Shown: positions 37,091 to 45,285 of the stretch, one piece after another | Layout of the letters: the number at the start of each line of letters is the position of its first letter | Numbering within the stretch: position 1 is the stretch's first letter | Assembly: GCA_963841445.1 (NCBI GenBank) | Contig: CAWJCP010000002.1 | Coordinates: forward strand, 930,001-994,000 | Length of the DNA: 64,000 nt | Direction: 5' to 3' | DNA from: Mayfieldus sp963841445 | GTDB taxonomy: Bacteria > Actinomycetota > Thermoleophilia > Solirubrobacterales > 70-9 | Notes under the pieces: generated by a model | The model's database searches: none | The model's input: only the letters and a program-made list of their open reading frames with translations | What the model was told of the DNA's origin: nothing | Position numbers and translations under genes: made by a program

Positions 37091-37160
37091 GCCGCCGTGA
37101 AGAGGACTGCCTCGGCCGCCGTGAAGAGGACTGCCTCGGCCGCCGGAAGAGGACTGCCTC
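37090..37160. repeat. Three tandem copies of a 24-base unit
   Basis: Units at 37090-37113, 37114-37137 and 37138-37160 (last one lacks one base) share GGCCGCCGTGAAGAGGAC and then TGCCTC. A partial copy (GAAGAGGACTGCCTC) lies earlier at 37028-37042. No gene covers it; it lies between the GNAT gene end and the PadR promoter. Confidence 0.8.
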
Positions 37161-37214
37161 GGCCGAGGCGAAGCGCAATCGAGGCCGGTCAGAGCTCCCA
37201 GACGTAGGTGGGGC

Positions 37215-37664
37215 TCAAAGCTCCCAGGCGAACGAGTACGACTTCCAGCTCGGACGCTCGCGCTCATAGAAGCGGTGCGCGTCGCTCCGCGCCAGCCCCG
37301 AGTCGAGCTCCAGGTGCGTCGCCCCGGCCCCCCGGGCCCAGTCCTTGGCGGCATCGAGAAGCGCCTTGCCGATCCCCCGCGAGCGGCGCTCGGGGTCGAC
37401 CGCGAGGTCCTCGACCCAGCAGCGGCGCCCGAAGCGCACCGAGTTGAGCTCCAGATAGGCGGTGCAGAAGCCGATCAGCCGCCCGTCCTCGTCGGCGACG
37501 AAGACCTCGCTCTGCGGCGAGACGAGCGCCTCGGTGATCGCGGCGCGGGCGTGCACGGGGTCCCACTGGCTCGGCTTCTGCCCAGGGGGCGCGAAGAGCC
37601 ATTCCCAGAGCGCCAGGATCCGCTCCTCCTCGCCTACCTGTGCCTTGCGGACAGTCGCCTGCAT
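37215..37664 (-). CDS. GNAT-family N-acetyltransferase
   Basis: 149 residues from the ATG at 37664. Beta strands 4-5 with the acetyl-CoA loop are visible: GFCTAYLELNSVRFGRRCWV, EDLAVDPERRSRGIGKALLD (R-x-x-G-x-G/A motif), then DWARGAGATHLELDSGLARS and DAHRFYERERPSWKSYSFAW. The substrate is unknown. It diverges from the malyl-CoA lyase gene. Confidence 0.9.
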   Translation of the reverse strand: MQATVRKAQVGEEERILALWEWLFAPPGQKPSQWDPVHARAAITEALVSPQSEVFVADEDGRLIGFCTAYLELNSVRFGRRCWVEDLAVDPERRSRGIGKALLDAAKDWARGAGATHLELDSGLARSDAHRFYERERPSWKSYSFAWEL

Positions 37665-37727
37665 GGGCGGAAAGCTACGCGACGGGGCGCCTTTCTCCGC
37701 ACGAGAAACGAAGCGCGCTGCCGACGC

Positions 37728-37764
37728 GGGCGCCTTTCTTCCGCATGGGGGAAGAAAAGCGCCC
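37728..37764. promoter_or_regulatory. Long hairpin in the GNAT/CoA-lyase divergent region
   Basis: GGGCGCCTTTCTTCC at 37728-37742 pairs with GGAAGAAAAGCGCCC at 37750-37764, a 15-base stem with one mismatch and a seven-base loop, 41 bases upstream of the lyase TTG. It could be an operator or a 5' leader hairpin of the lyase transcript. Confidence 0.5.
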
Positions 37765-37805
37765 CAGATAGGCTGCAGAGCCGCCACGACGTGGAAAGGA
37801 AGGAA

Positions 37806-38855
37806 TTGAGACACCCCAGAGAGTTCTTCAAGCCGCTGGCGATCGACGCGCCCGAGCCGCTGCGCGAGATCCCGGTCAAGCCGCAGCGGATGATCCACTT
37901 CCTCGACTTCTCAAACGAGAAGATGGCCGCGAAGGCGCCCGAGATCGCCAAGCAGACCGACGTCCTGCTCGGCAACCTCGAGGACGCGATCCCGGTCGAC
38001 CGCAAGGAGGCGGCGCGACAGGGGTTCATCAAGGCGGTCAAGGAGGGCGACTTCGGCTCCACCGCGCTCTGGACCCGGGTCAACTCGCTGGAGAGCCCCT
38101 GGGTCCTCGACGACCTCACCGAGCTGGTGGCCGAGATCGGGAGCAAGCTCGAGGTCGTGATGGTCCCGAAGGTCGAGGGGCCGTGGGACATCCACTACGT
38201 CGATCGGCTGCTCGCGCAGCTGGAGGCGAAGGCGAAGCTCGAGCGGCCGCTGCTGATCCACGCGCTGCTGGAGACCTCGACCGGGGTCGTCAACGTCGAG
38301 GAGATCGCCTTCGCGAGCCCGCGGATGCAGGGGATGAGCTTCGGGCCCGCCGACCTGGCGGCTTTCCGGCGCATGAAGACGACCCGGGTCGGCGGCGGTC
38401 ATCCCGCCTACCGGGTGATCGAGGACCCCGACCCCGCTCAACCCGAGGCCGAGCGGCCGACCGCGCAGCAGGACCCCTGGCACTACTCGATCGCGCGCAT
38501 GGTCGACGCCTGCACGTCGGCGGGGATCCTGCCGATCTACGGCCCCTACGGAGACATCAAGGACACGCTCGGCTGTGAGACGCAGTTTCGCGCCGCCTTC
38601 CTGCTCGGCTGCGTCGGCGCCTGGTCGCTGCACCCGGCCCAGATCGAGATCGCCAAGAAGGTCTTCAGCCCGCCCCCGGACGAGGTCAAGTTCGCCAAGA
38701 AGGTGCTGGAGGCGATCCCCGACGGTCGCGGCGTCCACATGATCGACGGCAAGATGCAGGACGACGCGACCTGGAAGCAGTGCAAGGTGATGGTCTCGCT
38801 GGCCGAGATGCTGGCCGAGAAGGACCCGGAGCTGGCCGAGCGATACGAGCTTTGA
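37806..38855 (+). CDS. mcl: L-malyl-CoA/beta-methylmalyl-CoA lyase
   Basis: HpcH/HpaI-type, Mg-dependent CoA lyase splitting malyl-CoA or beta-methylmalyl-CoA into acetyl- or propionyl-CoA plus glyoxylate. 349 residues from a TTG that has GGAAGG close upstream; the length equals the known Mcl enzymes. Blocks that match remembered Chloroflexus/Rhodobacter Mcl: REFFKPLAIDAPEPLREIPV, LLGNLEDAIPVDRKEAARQG, VVMVPKVEGPWDIHYVDRLL, LIHALLETSTGVVNVEEIAF, KTTRVGGGHPAYRVI and GKMQDDATWKQCKVMVSLAE. Metal ligands (Glu in ALLET, Asp in GPADLA) are present. It fits the last steps of the ethylmalonyl-CoA pathway. Confidence 0.93.
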   Translation: MRHPREFFKPLAIDAPEPLREIPVKPQRMIHFLDFSNEKMAAKAPEIAKQTDVLLGNLEDAIPVDRKEAARQGFIKAVKEGDFGSTALWTRVNSLESPWVLDDLTELVAEIGSKLEVVMVPKVEGPWDIHYVDRLLAQLEAKAKLERPLLIHALLETSTGVVNVEEIAFASPRMQGMSFGPADLAAFRRMKTTRVGGGHPAYRVIEDPDPAQPEAERPTAQQDPWHYSIARMVDACTSAGILPIYGPYGDIKDTLGCETQFRAAFLLGCVGAWSLHPAQIEIAKKVFSPPPDEVKFAKKVLEAIPDGRGVHMIDGKMQDDATWKQCKVMVSLAEMLAEKDPELAERYEL

Positions 38856-38869
38856 GCGTCGCCCTCGAT

Positions 38870-38902
38870 ATAGCTTAAAAGCGATATCGCTGTTACGCTA
38901 TA
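38870..38902. promoter_or_regulatory. Nested dyad directly upstream of an XRE regulator
   Basis: A perfect 12-base palindrome AGCGATATCGCT (38880-38891) is flanked by TATAGC at 38870-38875 and its inverse GCTATA at 38897-38902, with spacers of four and five bases. It ends three bases before the GTG of the regulator at 38906. Strong candidate for a cooperative autoregulatory operator. Confidence 0.65.
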
Positions 38903-38905
38903 GCA

Positions 38906-39250
38906 GTGATTGCGAACCGGTTGACTGCGAACGCGCTCGTCAAGCAGGCTCGACTCGATGCCGGCCTCACCCAAGCTGAGCTCGCCAGAAGGGCTTCGAC
39001 GACCCAATCCGTGATCGCGCGCCTTGAGACCCCGGGGGCGAACCCGCAGCTCTCGACGCTTGAGAAGGTCATCGCGGCGACGGGCAACAAGCTCAATCTC
39101 GAGCTATACGGCGATGCGGGCATCGACGAAACGCTCATTGCCGGCAGCCTCAGGGAAAGCCCCGCTCAGCGCCTCGCCTACTTCGAGTCGCTGTACGGAT
39201 TCGCGAAGAAGTTCGGCGGCAGAGCATTCAGCGCGCGCAGTGGATCCTAA
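38906..39250 (+). CDS. XRE-family HTH regulator, antitoxin-like
   Basis: 114 residues from a GTG. HTH: LVKQARLDAGLTQAELARRA, STTQSVIARLETPG, then PQLSTLEKVIAATGNKLNLE and a C-terminal SPAQRLAYFESLYGFAKKFG. The gene overlaps the downstream nucleotidyltransferase by 11 bases, a typical antitoxin-toxin arrangement. It is paralogous to the broken regulator at 29093-29444. Confidence 0.83.
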   Translation: MIANRLTANALVKQARLDAGLTQAELARRASTTQSVIARLETPGANPQLSTLEKVIAATGNKLNLELYGDAGIDETLIAGSLRESPAQRLAYFESLYGFAKKFGGRAFSARSGS

Positions 39251-39761
39251 GGACCGCATCCCCGCCGAATGGCCGGAGCTCGACGTCGCGGAGATGCTGC
39301 GGAAGCTGGTGTCCGCAGGCGTCGACTTTGTGGTGATCGGCGGGATCGCGGTGATCCTGCATGGCTATCCACGCGTCACCCGCGATCTCGACATCGCATT
39401 CGCGCATGACGTGGGAAATCTCGCGGCCCTGGGAAAGGTTCTGATCGAACTTGAAGCGAAACTGCGAGGTGCCGATCCCGAGTTGTCGTTCGTGCCCGAC
39501 GCAAAGACGCTTCAGGGAATCGAACTGCTGACCCTTGAGACGTCCGCCGGCTGGCTGGACGTCCAACGCCGAACACCCGGCGTCGCCAGCTACCAGGCCT
39601 TGCGGCGCCGTGCCGAGCGAGTCGATCTCGACGAGTTCTCGGTTCTGGTCGCAAGCCCAGACGATCTCATTGCCATGAAGCGCGTCGCCGGCCGGCCAAT
39701 CGATCAGACCGACATCGCCGCGCTCGAGGCGATCAAGCGCTTGCGCGACCGCCAGGCCTAG
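39240..39761 (+). CDS. Nucleotidyltransferase-like protein, toxin-type partner
   Basis: 173 residues from the GTG at 39240, inside the end of the regulator gene. The signature GGIAVILHGYPRVTRDLDIA supplies the GG and DxD of the nucleotidyltransferase fold used by AbiEii/MenT/MNT-type toxins. Later blocks ELLTLETSAGWLDVQRRTPG and VLVASPDDLIAMKRVAGRPI are seen in DUF6036-like members. It converges with trpB2, the two stops overlapping by four bases. Activity as a toxin is inferred only. Confidence 0.8.
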   Translation: MDPKDRIPAEWPELDVAEMLRKLVSAGVDFVVIGGIAVILHGYPRVTRDLDIAFAHDVGNLAALGKVLIELEAKLRGADPELSFVPDAKTLQGIELLTLETSAGWLDVQRRTPGVASYQALRRRAERVDLDEFSVLVASPDDLIAMKRVAGRPIDQTDIAALEAIKRLRDRQA

Positions 39762-41122
39762 GCGATCGCCGGCGCCTCGGGCAGACGCCCGAGCGCCGCT
39801 TCCATCTCGGCCTCGGAGAACTCGAGGTCCTCCAGCTTGCCGGCGAGATAGGCCTGATAGGCGCCCATGTCGAAGTGGCCGTGACCGGAGAGCCCGAGCA
39901 GGATCACCCTCTCCTCCCCCGCCTGCTTGGCCGCCTCGGCCTCGTCGAAGACCGCCCGGATCGCATGTGCCGGCTCGGGCCCCGGCACGATGCCCTCGCT
40001 GCGCGCGAAGCGCACCGCGGCGTCGAAGGCGGCGGTCTGCGCGACCGCGGCCGGCTCGACGATCCCCGCCTTGACGAGCCCGCAGAGGCTCGGCGCGGCG
40101 CCGTGATAGCGCAGACCACCGGCGTGCACCGGGGGCGGCACGAAGTCGTGGCCGAGCGTGTGCATCGGCAGCAGCGGCGTCATCCCGACCGTGTCGCCGA
40201 AGTCATAGGCATAGGCGCCACGGGTCAGGGTCGGGCAGGCGGTCGGCTCGGCGCCGACGAAGCGGGTCCCCTTGCCGTCGCGCAGGTTGGCGCGGATGAA
40301 TGGGTAGGCGAGCCCGGCGAAGTTCGAGCCCCCGCCGACGCAGCCGACGACCACGTCGGGGTACTCGCCCGCCATCTCCAGCTGCGCGATCGCCTCCTGA
40401 CCGATCACGGTCTGATGCAGGCAGGTGTGGTTCAGCACCGAGCCGAGCGAGTAGTTCGTGTCCTCCGCGCCGGCCGCGACCTCCACCGCCTCGGAGATCG
40501 CGATCCCGAGGCTGCCCGACTCATGCTCAGCCTGCGAGCGGCCGGCCTCGGTCAGCTGCGAGGGGCTGCGGTGGACCGTCCCGCCCCAGGTCTCGATCAT
40601 CGCCCGCCGGTAGGGCTTCTGGTCGTAGGAGACGCCGACCATGAAGACCTCGCACTCGAGCCCGAACATGGAGCAGGCGAGCGCCAGCGCCGAGCCCCAC
40701 TGCCCGGCGCCGGTCTCGGTCGCCAGCTTGCGGATCCCGGCCTCGCGGTTGTAGTAGGCCTGCGCGACCGCGGTGTTGGGCTTGTGCGAGCCGGGGGGCG
40801 AGACTCCCTCGTACTTGTAGTAGATGTGGGCCGGGGTGTCGAGGATGCGCTCGAGGCGGCGGGCGCGGTAGAGCGGCGCCGGGCGCCAGAGCCGGTAGAT
40901 CTCGCGCACCTCGTCGGGGATCTCGATCTCCGGCTCCTGCGAGACCTCCTGCTCGATCAAGCCGATCGGGAAGATCGGGGACAGGTCGTCCGGGCCGGCC
41001 GGCTCTCCACTTTCGGGGTTGAGCGGGGGCAGCGGCTCGCCCGGCAGGTCGGGCAGCAGGTTCACCCAATGGGTCGGGATCTCCGACTCCTCGAGCAGGT
41101 ACTTCGTCGTCTCCTCCGGCAT
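39758..41122 (-). CDS. trpB2: Tryptophan synthase beta-like protein (TrpB2)
   Basis: 454 residues of the TrpB2 subgroup, longer than standard TrpB. It makes Trp from indole and Ser, often without a TrpA partner. PLP Lys114 lies in EGVSPPGSHKPNTAVAQAYY; the phosphate loop is GCVGGGSNFAGLAYP; the N-terminal extension LLPDLPGEPLPPLNP and RPAPLYRARRLERIL are TrpB2-specific. No trpA is nearby. Transcribed 32 bases after PEPCK, so possibly in the same operon. Confidence 0.93.
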   Translation of the reverse strand: MPEETTKYLLEESEIPTHWVNLLPDLPGEPLPPLNPESGEPAGPDDLSPIFPIGLIEQEVSQEPEIEIPDEVREIYRLWRPAPLYRARRLERILDTPAHIYYKYEGVSPPGSHKPNTAVAQAYYNREAGIRKLATETGAGQWGSALALACSMFGLECEVFMVGVSYDQKPYRRAMIETWGGTVHRSPSQLTEAGRSQAEHESGSLGIAISEAVEVAAGAEDTNYSLGSVLNHTCLHQTVIGQEAIAQLEMAGEYPDVVVGCVGGGSNFAGLAYPFIRANLRDGKGTRFVGAEPTACPTLTRGAYAYDFGDTVGMTPLLPMHTLGHDFVPPPVHAGGLRYHGAAPSLCGLVKAGIVEPAAVAQTAAFDAAVRFARSEGIVPGPEPAHAIRAVFDEAEAAKQAGEERVILLGLSGHGHFDMGAYQAYLAGKLEDLEFSEAEMEAALGRLPEAPAIA

Positions 41123-41154
41123 CGAAACGATTCTATGCCGCGCCGGCGGGAGGT

Positions 41155-42969
41155 TCAGCGCAAGCGCTGCCGCAGAGCCTCGAGCTGGCGCTCGATCCCG
41201 TCCGGCAGGCGATCCCCGAACTTGGCCAGGAACTCCTCCATCTGGGGCAGTTGCTCGCGCAGCGCGTCGGGATCGACGGTGAGCAGCTCCTCGAGCGACT
41301 CGGGGTCGATCTCAAGGCCCTCGGTGTTGAGCTCGCCCTGTGCCGGCATCAGGCCGAGCGGCGTCTCCACCGTCTCGCCCTCGCTATTGCAGCGCCGGAA
41401 CACCCACTCGAGCACGCGGCTGTTCTCGCCGTAGCCGGGCCAGAGGAACTTGCCTTCGTCGTCCTTGCGGAACCAGTTGACGAGGAAGATCCTCGGCAGC
41501 TTTGCCACGTCGGCGTCGCGGCCGACCCGCAGCCAATGACCGAAGTAGTCGGCCATGTTGTAGCCGCAGAAGGGAAGCATCGCCATCGGGTCGAAGCGCA
41601 GCCGGCCGACCTCGCCCGAGGCCGCCGCGGTCGTCTCCACCGACATCGTCGCGCCCAGGAAGGCGCCGTGCTCCCAATCGAAGGCCTCGCTGACCAGGGG
41701 CACGGCCGTTGCGCGGCGGCCGCCGAACAGGAAGGCGTCGATCGGCACCCCGGCCGGGTCCTCCCACTCGGGCGCGATGCAGGGGCACTGCGAGGCGGGA
41801 GTCGTGAAGCGGGCGTTCGGGTGCGCCGCCGGCTCCTCCATGTCCGGGGACCATTGCTTGCCGTGCCAGTCGATCGCCTCATCCGGCGGCTGGCCGGTCA
41901 TCCCCTCCCACCAGATGTCGCCCTCGGTCTCGGCGCAGTTGGTGAAGATCGTGTTGCGCTCCACGGTCGCCATCGCGTTGGGGTTGGTCTTGTAGCTGGT
42001 GTTGGGGGCGACGCCGAAGAAGCCGGCCTCGGGGTTGACGGCGTAAAGGCGCCCGTCCTCGCCGAACTTCATCCAGGCGATGTCGTCGCCGATCGTCTCC
42101 GCCTGCCACCCCTCCAGGGTCGGGATCAGCATCGCGAGGTTCGTCTTCCCTGACGCCGATGGAAAGGCGCCGGTGACGTATTTGACCTCGCCCTCCGGCG
42201 AGGTGAGCTTGAGGATCAGCATGTGCTCGGCCAGCCAGCCCTCGTCGCGCGCCATCGCCGAGGCGATCCGCAGCGCCAGGCACTTCTTGCCGAGCAGCGC
42301 GTTGCCGCCGTAGCCGGAGCCGTAGGACCAGATCTCGCGCGACTCCGGATAATGCACGATGTACTTGTTCTCCGCGTTGCAGGGCCAGGGGACGTCCTCG
42401 GCCCCTTCGGCGAGCGGCATCCCGACCGAGTGAACGCAGGGCACGAACTCCCCGCTCTCGCCGAGCACCTCCAGCGCCGCGGTCCCCATCCGGGTCATGA
42501 TCCGCATCGAGACCGCCACGTAGGGGGAGTCGGTGAGCTGCACGCCGATCTGAGCGATCGGCGAGCCGAGCGGGCCCATCGAGAACGGAACCACGTACAT
42601 CGTGCGGCCCTTCATCGAGCCCTTGAAGAGGTCAGCGAGGAGCTCGCGCATCTCAGCCGGGTCGCTCCAGTTGTTGGTCGGACCGGCGCTCTCCTCCTTC
42701 TCGGAGCAGATGAAGGTGCGGTCCTCGACCCTCGCGACGTCGGCGGGGTCGGAGCGCGCCAGGTAGGAGTTGGGACGCTTGGCGTCGGCGAGCTTCTCGA
42801 AGGTCCCGGCATCGACCATCTCCTGGCAGATGCGGTCGTACTCCTCCGCCGAGCCGTCACACCAATGGACCGAGTCGGGCTCGGTGAGAGCCGCTATCTC
42901 CTCGACCCAGCCGAGCAGCTTCGGGTGGGTCGTCGGTGCGTCTGCCGTCGCGATGCTGGATTCACTCAC
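41155..42969 (-). CDS. pckG: Phosphoenolpyruvate carboxykinase (GTP)
   Basis: 604 residues, the length of GTP-dependent PEPCK, converting oxaloacetate and GTP to PEP. Kinase P-loop at residues 268-277 (AFPSASGKTN), the Mn-binding and substrate region YGSGYGGNALLGKKCLALRI, and GATMSVETTAAASGEVGRLR are conserved, together with FGGRRATAVPLV, which is specific to the GTP type. Divergent from the acyl-CoA synthetase operon across 180 bases holding a long dyad. Role here: gluconeogenesis from C4 acids produced by the ethylmalonyl-CoA pathway. Confidence 0.96.
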   Translation of the reverse strand: MSESSIATADAPTTHPKLLGWVEEIAALTEPDSVHWCDGSAEEYDRICQEMVDAGTFEKLADAKRPNSYLARSDPADVARVEDRTFICSEKEESAGPTNNWSDPAEMRELLADLFKGSMKGRTMYVVPFSMGPLGSPIAQIGVQLTDSPYVAVSMRIMTRMGTAALEVLGESGEFVPCVHSVGMPLAEGAEDVPWPCNAENKYIVHYPESREIWSYGSGYGGNALLGKKCLALRIASAMARDEGWLAEHMLILKLTSPEGEVKYVTGAFPSASGKTNLAMLIPTLEGWQAETIGDDIAWMKFGEDGRLYAVNPEAGFFGVAPNTSYKTNPNAMATVERNTIFTNCAETEGDIWWEGMTGQPPDEAIDWHGKQWSPDMEEPAAHPNARFTTPASQCPCIAPEWEDPAGVPIDAFLFGGRRATAVPLVSEAFDWEHGAFLGATMSVETTAAASGEVGRLRFDPMAMLPFCGYNMADYFGHWLRVGRDADVAKLPRIFLVNWFRKDDEGKFLWPGYGENSRVLEWVFRRCNSEGETVETPLGLMPAQGELNTEGLEIDPESLEELLTVDPDALREQLPQMEEFLAKFGDRLPDGIERQLEALRQRLR

Positions 42970-43042
42970 TGGTCAAATCACGCTCCTGAGTCGATCGGAT
43001 GGACGATCTCAACCCTCTGCGGGAGGATTCTTTCAGCTACCC

Positions 43043-43067
43043 GCGCCGGCTGACGTCAGTCCGGCGC
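43043..43067. promoter_or_regulatory. 25-base near-perfect dyad in a divergent promoter region
   Basis: GCGCCGG at 43043-43049 and CCGGCGC at 43061-43067 surround the palindrome TGACGTCA. It sits between pckG and the sucC-like gene, about 75 bases from the former start and 84 from the latter, suited to joint control. Confidence 0.5.
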
Positions 43068-43150
43068 TGTCCGACCAGCGACCCGCTCGGCTCCGATGAT
43101 CCTCCGACCGCCTCATCGCAGCGGCTCGCCCGATAGATTCCCGCGCCGCT

Positions 43151-44368
43151 ATGCGGTTTTTCGAGTACGAGTCGCGCCGGATCGTCGAGCTTTCCGGCAT
43201 CCCGGTCACCGAATACGGCTTCTGCACGACGCCTGCCGAGGCGCGCGAGGCCGCGCAGCGGATCGGCGGCCCGGTGGTGGTCAAGTCGCAGGTCCTGACC
43301 GGGGGACGGATGAAGGCCGGCGGCGTGAAGTTCGCCGACAGCCCCGAGGAGGCCGAGGGTCATGCGGCTGACATCCTCGAGCTGGAGATCAACGGGCAAA
43401 TGCCGCGCGGCGTGCTCGTCGACCCGAAGGCCGAGGTCAAGCAGGAGTACTACGCGGGAGTGGTCTGGGACGGGACCGCGAAGCGGCCGCTGATGCTGTT
43501 CAGTGACATGGGCGGGATCGACATCGAGGAGGTCGCCGAGCAGCACCCCGACCACGTCGGCCGCGGCCACGTCTCCAACCTGCTGCCGATCTCCGACTTC
43601 GAGGCCAAGCAGGCCGTCGCCCGCGCCGGGGTCAGCGGCTCGCAGCTGAATCGCGCCAGCGCCGTGCTCGCCCGCCTCGCCCGCCTCTTCCGCGAGCGCG
43701 ACATGACCCTGGCCGAGATCAACCCCCTCGCCGAGCTCAAGGACGGCAGCTTCGTGGCGCTGGACGCGCACATGGAGATGGAGGACGAGGCGAAGCCGCG
43801 GCAGAAGGCGCTGCTGGAGGGCGAATTGGAGATCGCCGCCGACGACACCCGCGAGCCGTACGAGCCGAGCGCGTTCGAGCGCAACGTGAAGGCGATCGAC
43901 TCCGCCGACCACCGCGGCGTGATCCAGGGCAAGGACCACGGCTTCAGCGGCGACCTGGGGCTGGTGATCGGCGCCGGCGGCGGCTCGCTGACGCTCACCG
44001 ACGCGGTGCGAAGCCAGGGCGGGCGGCCGGCCAACTACGCCGAGATCGGCGGCAACCCGTCGGTGTCCAAGGCCTGTGGGCTGGCGACCGAGGTGCTGCA
44101 AAAGGACGGGGTCGAGAAGATCGCGGTGATGATGTCGATCGTCTCCAACACCCGGGTCGACATCGTCGCCCGCGGCGTGATCAAGGCCTGCCTGCAGCTC
44201 GATAAGGACCCGGCCGAGACGATCGCAATCTTCCGCATCCCGGGCGCCTGGGAGGAGGAGGGATTCAAGATCCTCGACCGCTACGGGGTCGAGTACTGCG
44301 ACCGCAGCGTCTCGATGTGGGAGGCGGCGGGCCGGGCGGTCGAGAAGATCCAGGGGGCGCCTGCCTGA
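43151..44368 (+). CDS. ATP-grasp acyl-CoA synthetase beta subunit, divergent SucC-like
   Basis: 405 residues. The ATP-grasp domain opens FFEYESRRIVELSGIPVTEY and GGPVVVKSQVLTGGRMKAGG, then LMLFSDMGGIDIEEVAEQHP, LAEINPLAELKDGSFVALDA; the CoA-ligase domain has GDLGLVIGAGGGSLTLTDAV, GGRPANYAEIGGNPSVSKAC and IVSNTRVDIVARGVI. These differ from standard SucC (the GGR-KAGGVK and GG-PANF-D-GG positions are shifted in sequence), so it is a separate subgroup. Substrate may be succinate, but malate or another dicarboxylate is possible given malyl-CoA lyase nearby. The stop overlaps the next start by one base. Confidence 0.85.
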   Translation: MRFFEYESRRIVELSGIPVTEYGFCTTPAEAREAAQRIGGPVVVKSQVLTGGRMKAGGVKFADSPEEAEGHAADILELEINGQMPRGVLVDPKAEVKQEYYAGVVWDGTAKRPLMLFSDMGGIDIEEVAEQHPDHVGRGHVSNLLPISDFEAKQAVARAGVSGSQLNRASAVLARLARLFRERDMTLAEINPLAELKDGSFVALDAHMEMEDEAKPRQKALLEGELEIAADDTREPYEPSAFERNVKAIDSADHRGVIQGKDHGFSGDLGLVIGAGGGSLTLTDAVRSQGGRPANYAEIGGNPSVSKACGLATEVLQKDGVEKIAVMMSIVSNTRVDIVARGVIKACLQLDKDPAETIAIFRIPGAWEEEGFKILDRYGVEYCDRSVSMWEAAGRAVEKIQGAPA

Positions 44369-45285
44369 TGTCCATCCTGCTGAGCGAGGACACCACGTTC
44401 ATCGTCCAGGGCATCACCGGCCGCGAGGCCGTGAACCTGACCCGCGAGTGCCTTGACTACGGCTCCAAGGTCGTCGGCGGGGTCACCCCGGGCCGCAAGG
44501 GGCGCGAGGTGCACGGCGTTCCGGTCTTCGACACCGTCGAGCAGGCGGTCGAGCACCACGGCTCGCCGATCACCGGCTCGGTCGTCACCGTCCCCCCCGC
44601 CTTCACCAAGGACGCGGTCCTGGAGGCGATCGAGAACGGGATCGAGCTGATCGTCGTCGTCACCGAGCGGATTCCGCGCGGCGACGTCGCCCAGATGGTC
44701 GAGCTGGCGGAGATGCGCGGGGCGCGAATCATCGGCCCGAACTGCCTCGGCGTGATCGTGCCCGGGGTCTGCAAGATGGGCGGGATCGGCGGGCCGGCCA
44801 AGGACGCCGCCAAGGCCTACGCCCCGGGGCCGGTCGGCGTGATGTCGCGCTCGGGCGGGATGACGACCGAGATCTCCTCCTCGCTCACCGCCGCTCGGCT
44901 CGGGGTCTCGACCGCGGTCTCGATCGGCGGCGACGCGATCATCGGCTCGACCTACGCGGAGCTGATGCCCTACTTCGAGGCCGACGAGCAGACCGAGGCG
45001 ATCGTCATCTACACCGAGCCGGGCGGGCGAATGGAGGCGCAGCTCGCGGAATGGGTGACCGAGAACGACTCGCGGCTGCCGATCGTCGCCTTCATGGCCG
45101 GCAAGTTCATGGACGAGGAGGAGATGCAGGGGATGAGCTTCGGGCACGCGGGCACGATCGTCGAGGGCGCCGAGGACACGGCGGCGCAGAAGATCGAGCG
45201 CCTCGAGGGCGCCGGGATCACCGTGATCGAGCGGATCGACGAGATCCCCGGCGCGGTGAAGGAGAAGCTGGGGGTGACGGCGTGA
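44368..45285 (+). CDS. Acyl-CoA synthetase alpha subunit, SucD-like
   Basis: 305 residues from the ATG at 44368. CoA-binding Rossmann domain FIVQGITGREAVNLTRECLD and GGVTPGRKGREVHGVPVFDT, ligase domain GVMSRSGGMTTEISSSLTAA, and the phosphohistidine His260 in MSFGHAGTIVEGAED. Forms the alpha partner of the subunit encoded just upstream and carries the catalytic phosphate. The gene overlaps the following ferredoxin-like gene (GTGA). Confidence 0.92.
   Translation: MSILLSEDTTFIVQGITGREAVNLTRECLDYGSKVVGGVTPGRKGREVHGVPVFDTVEQAVEHHGSPITGSVVTVPPAFTKDAVLEAIENGIELIVVVTERIPRGDVAQMVELAEMRGARIIGPNCLGVIVPGVCKMGGIGGPAKDAAKAYAPGPVGVMSRSGGMTTEISSSLTAARLGVSTAVSIGGDAIIGSTYAELMPYFEADEQTEAIVIYTEPGGRMEAQLAEWVTENDSRLPIVAFMAGKFMDEEEMQGMSFGHAGTIVEGAEDTAAQKIERLEGAGITVIERIDEIPGAVKEKLGVTA

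Noticed and set aside
37090..37160. CRISPR array
   Set aside because: Units are directly adjacent with no unique spacers, too short, and no cas genes are present.
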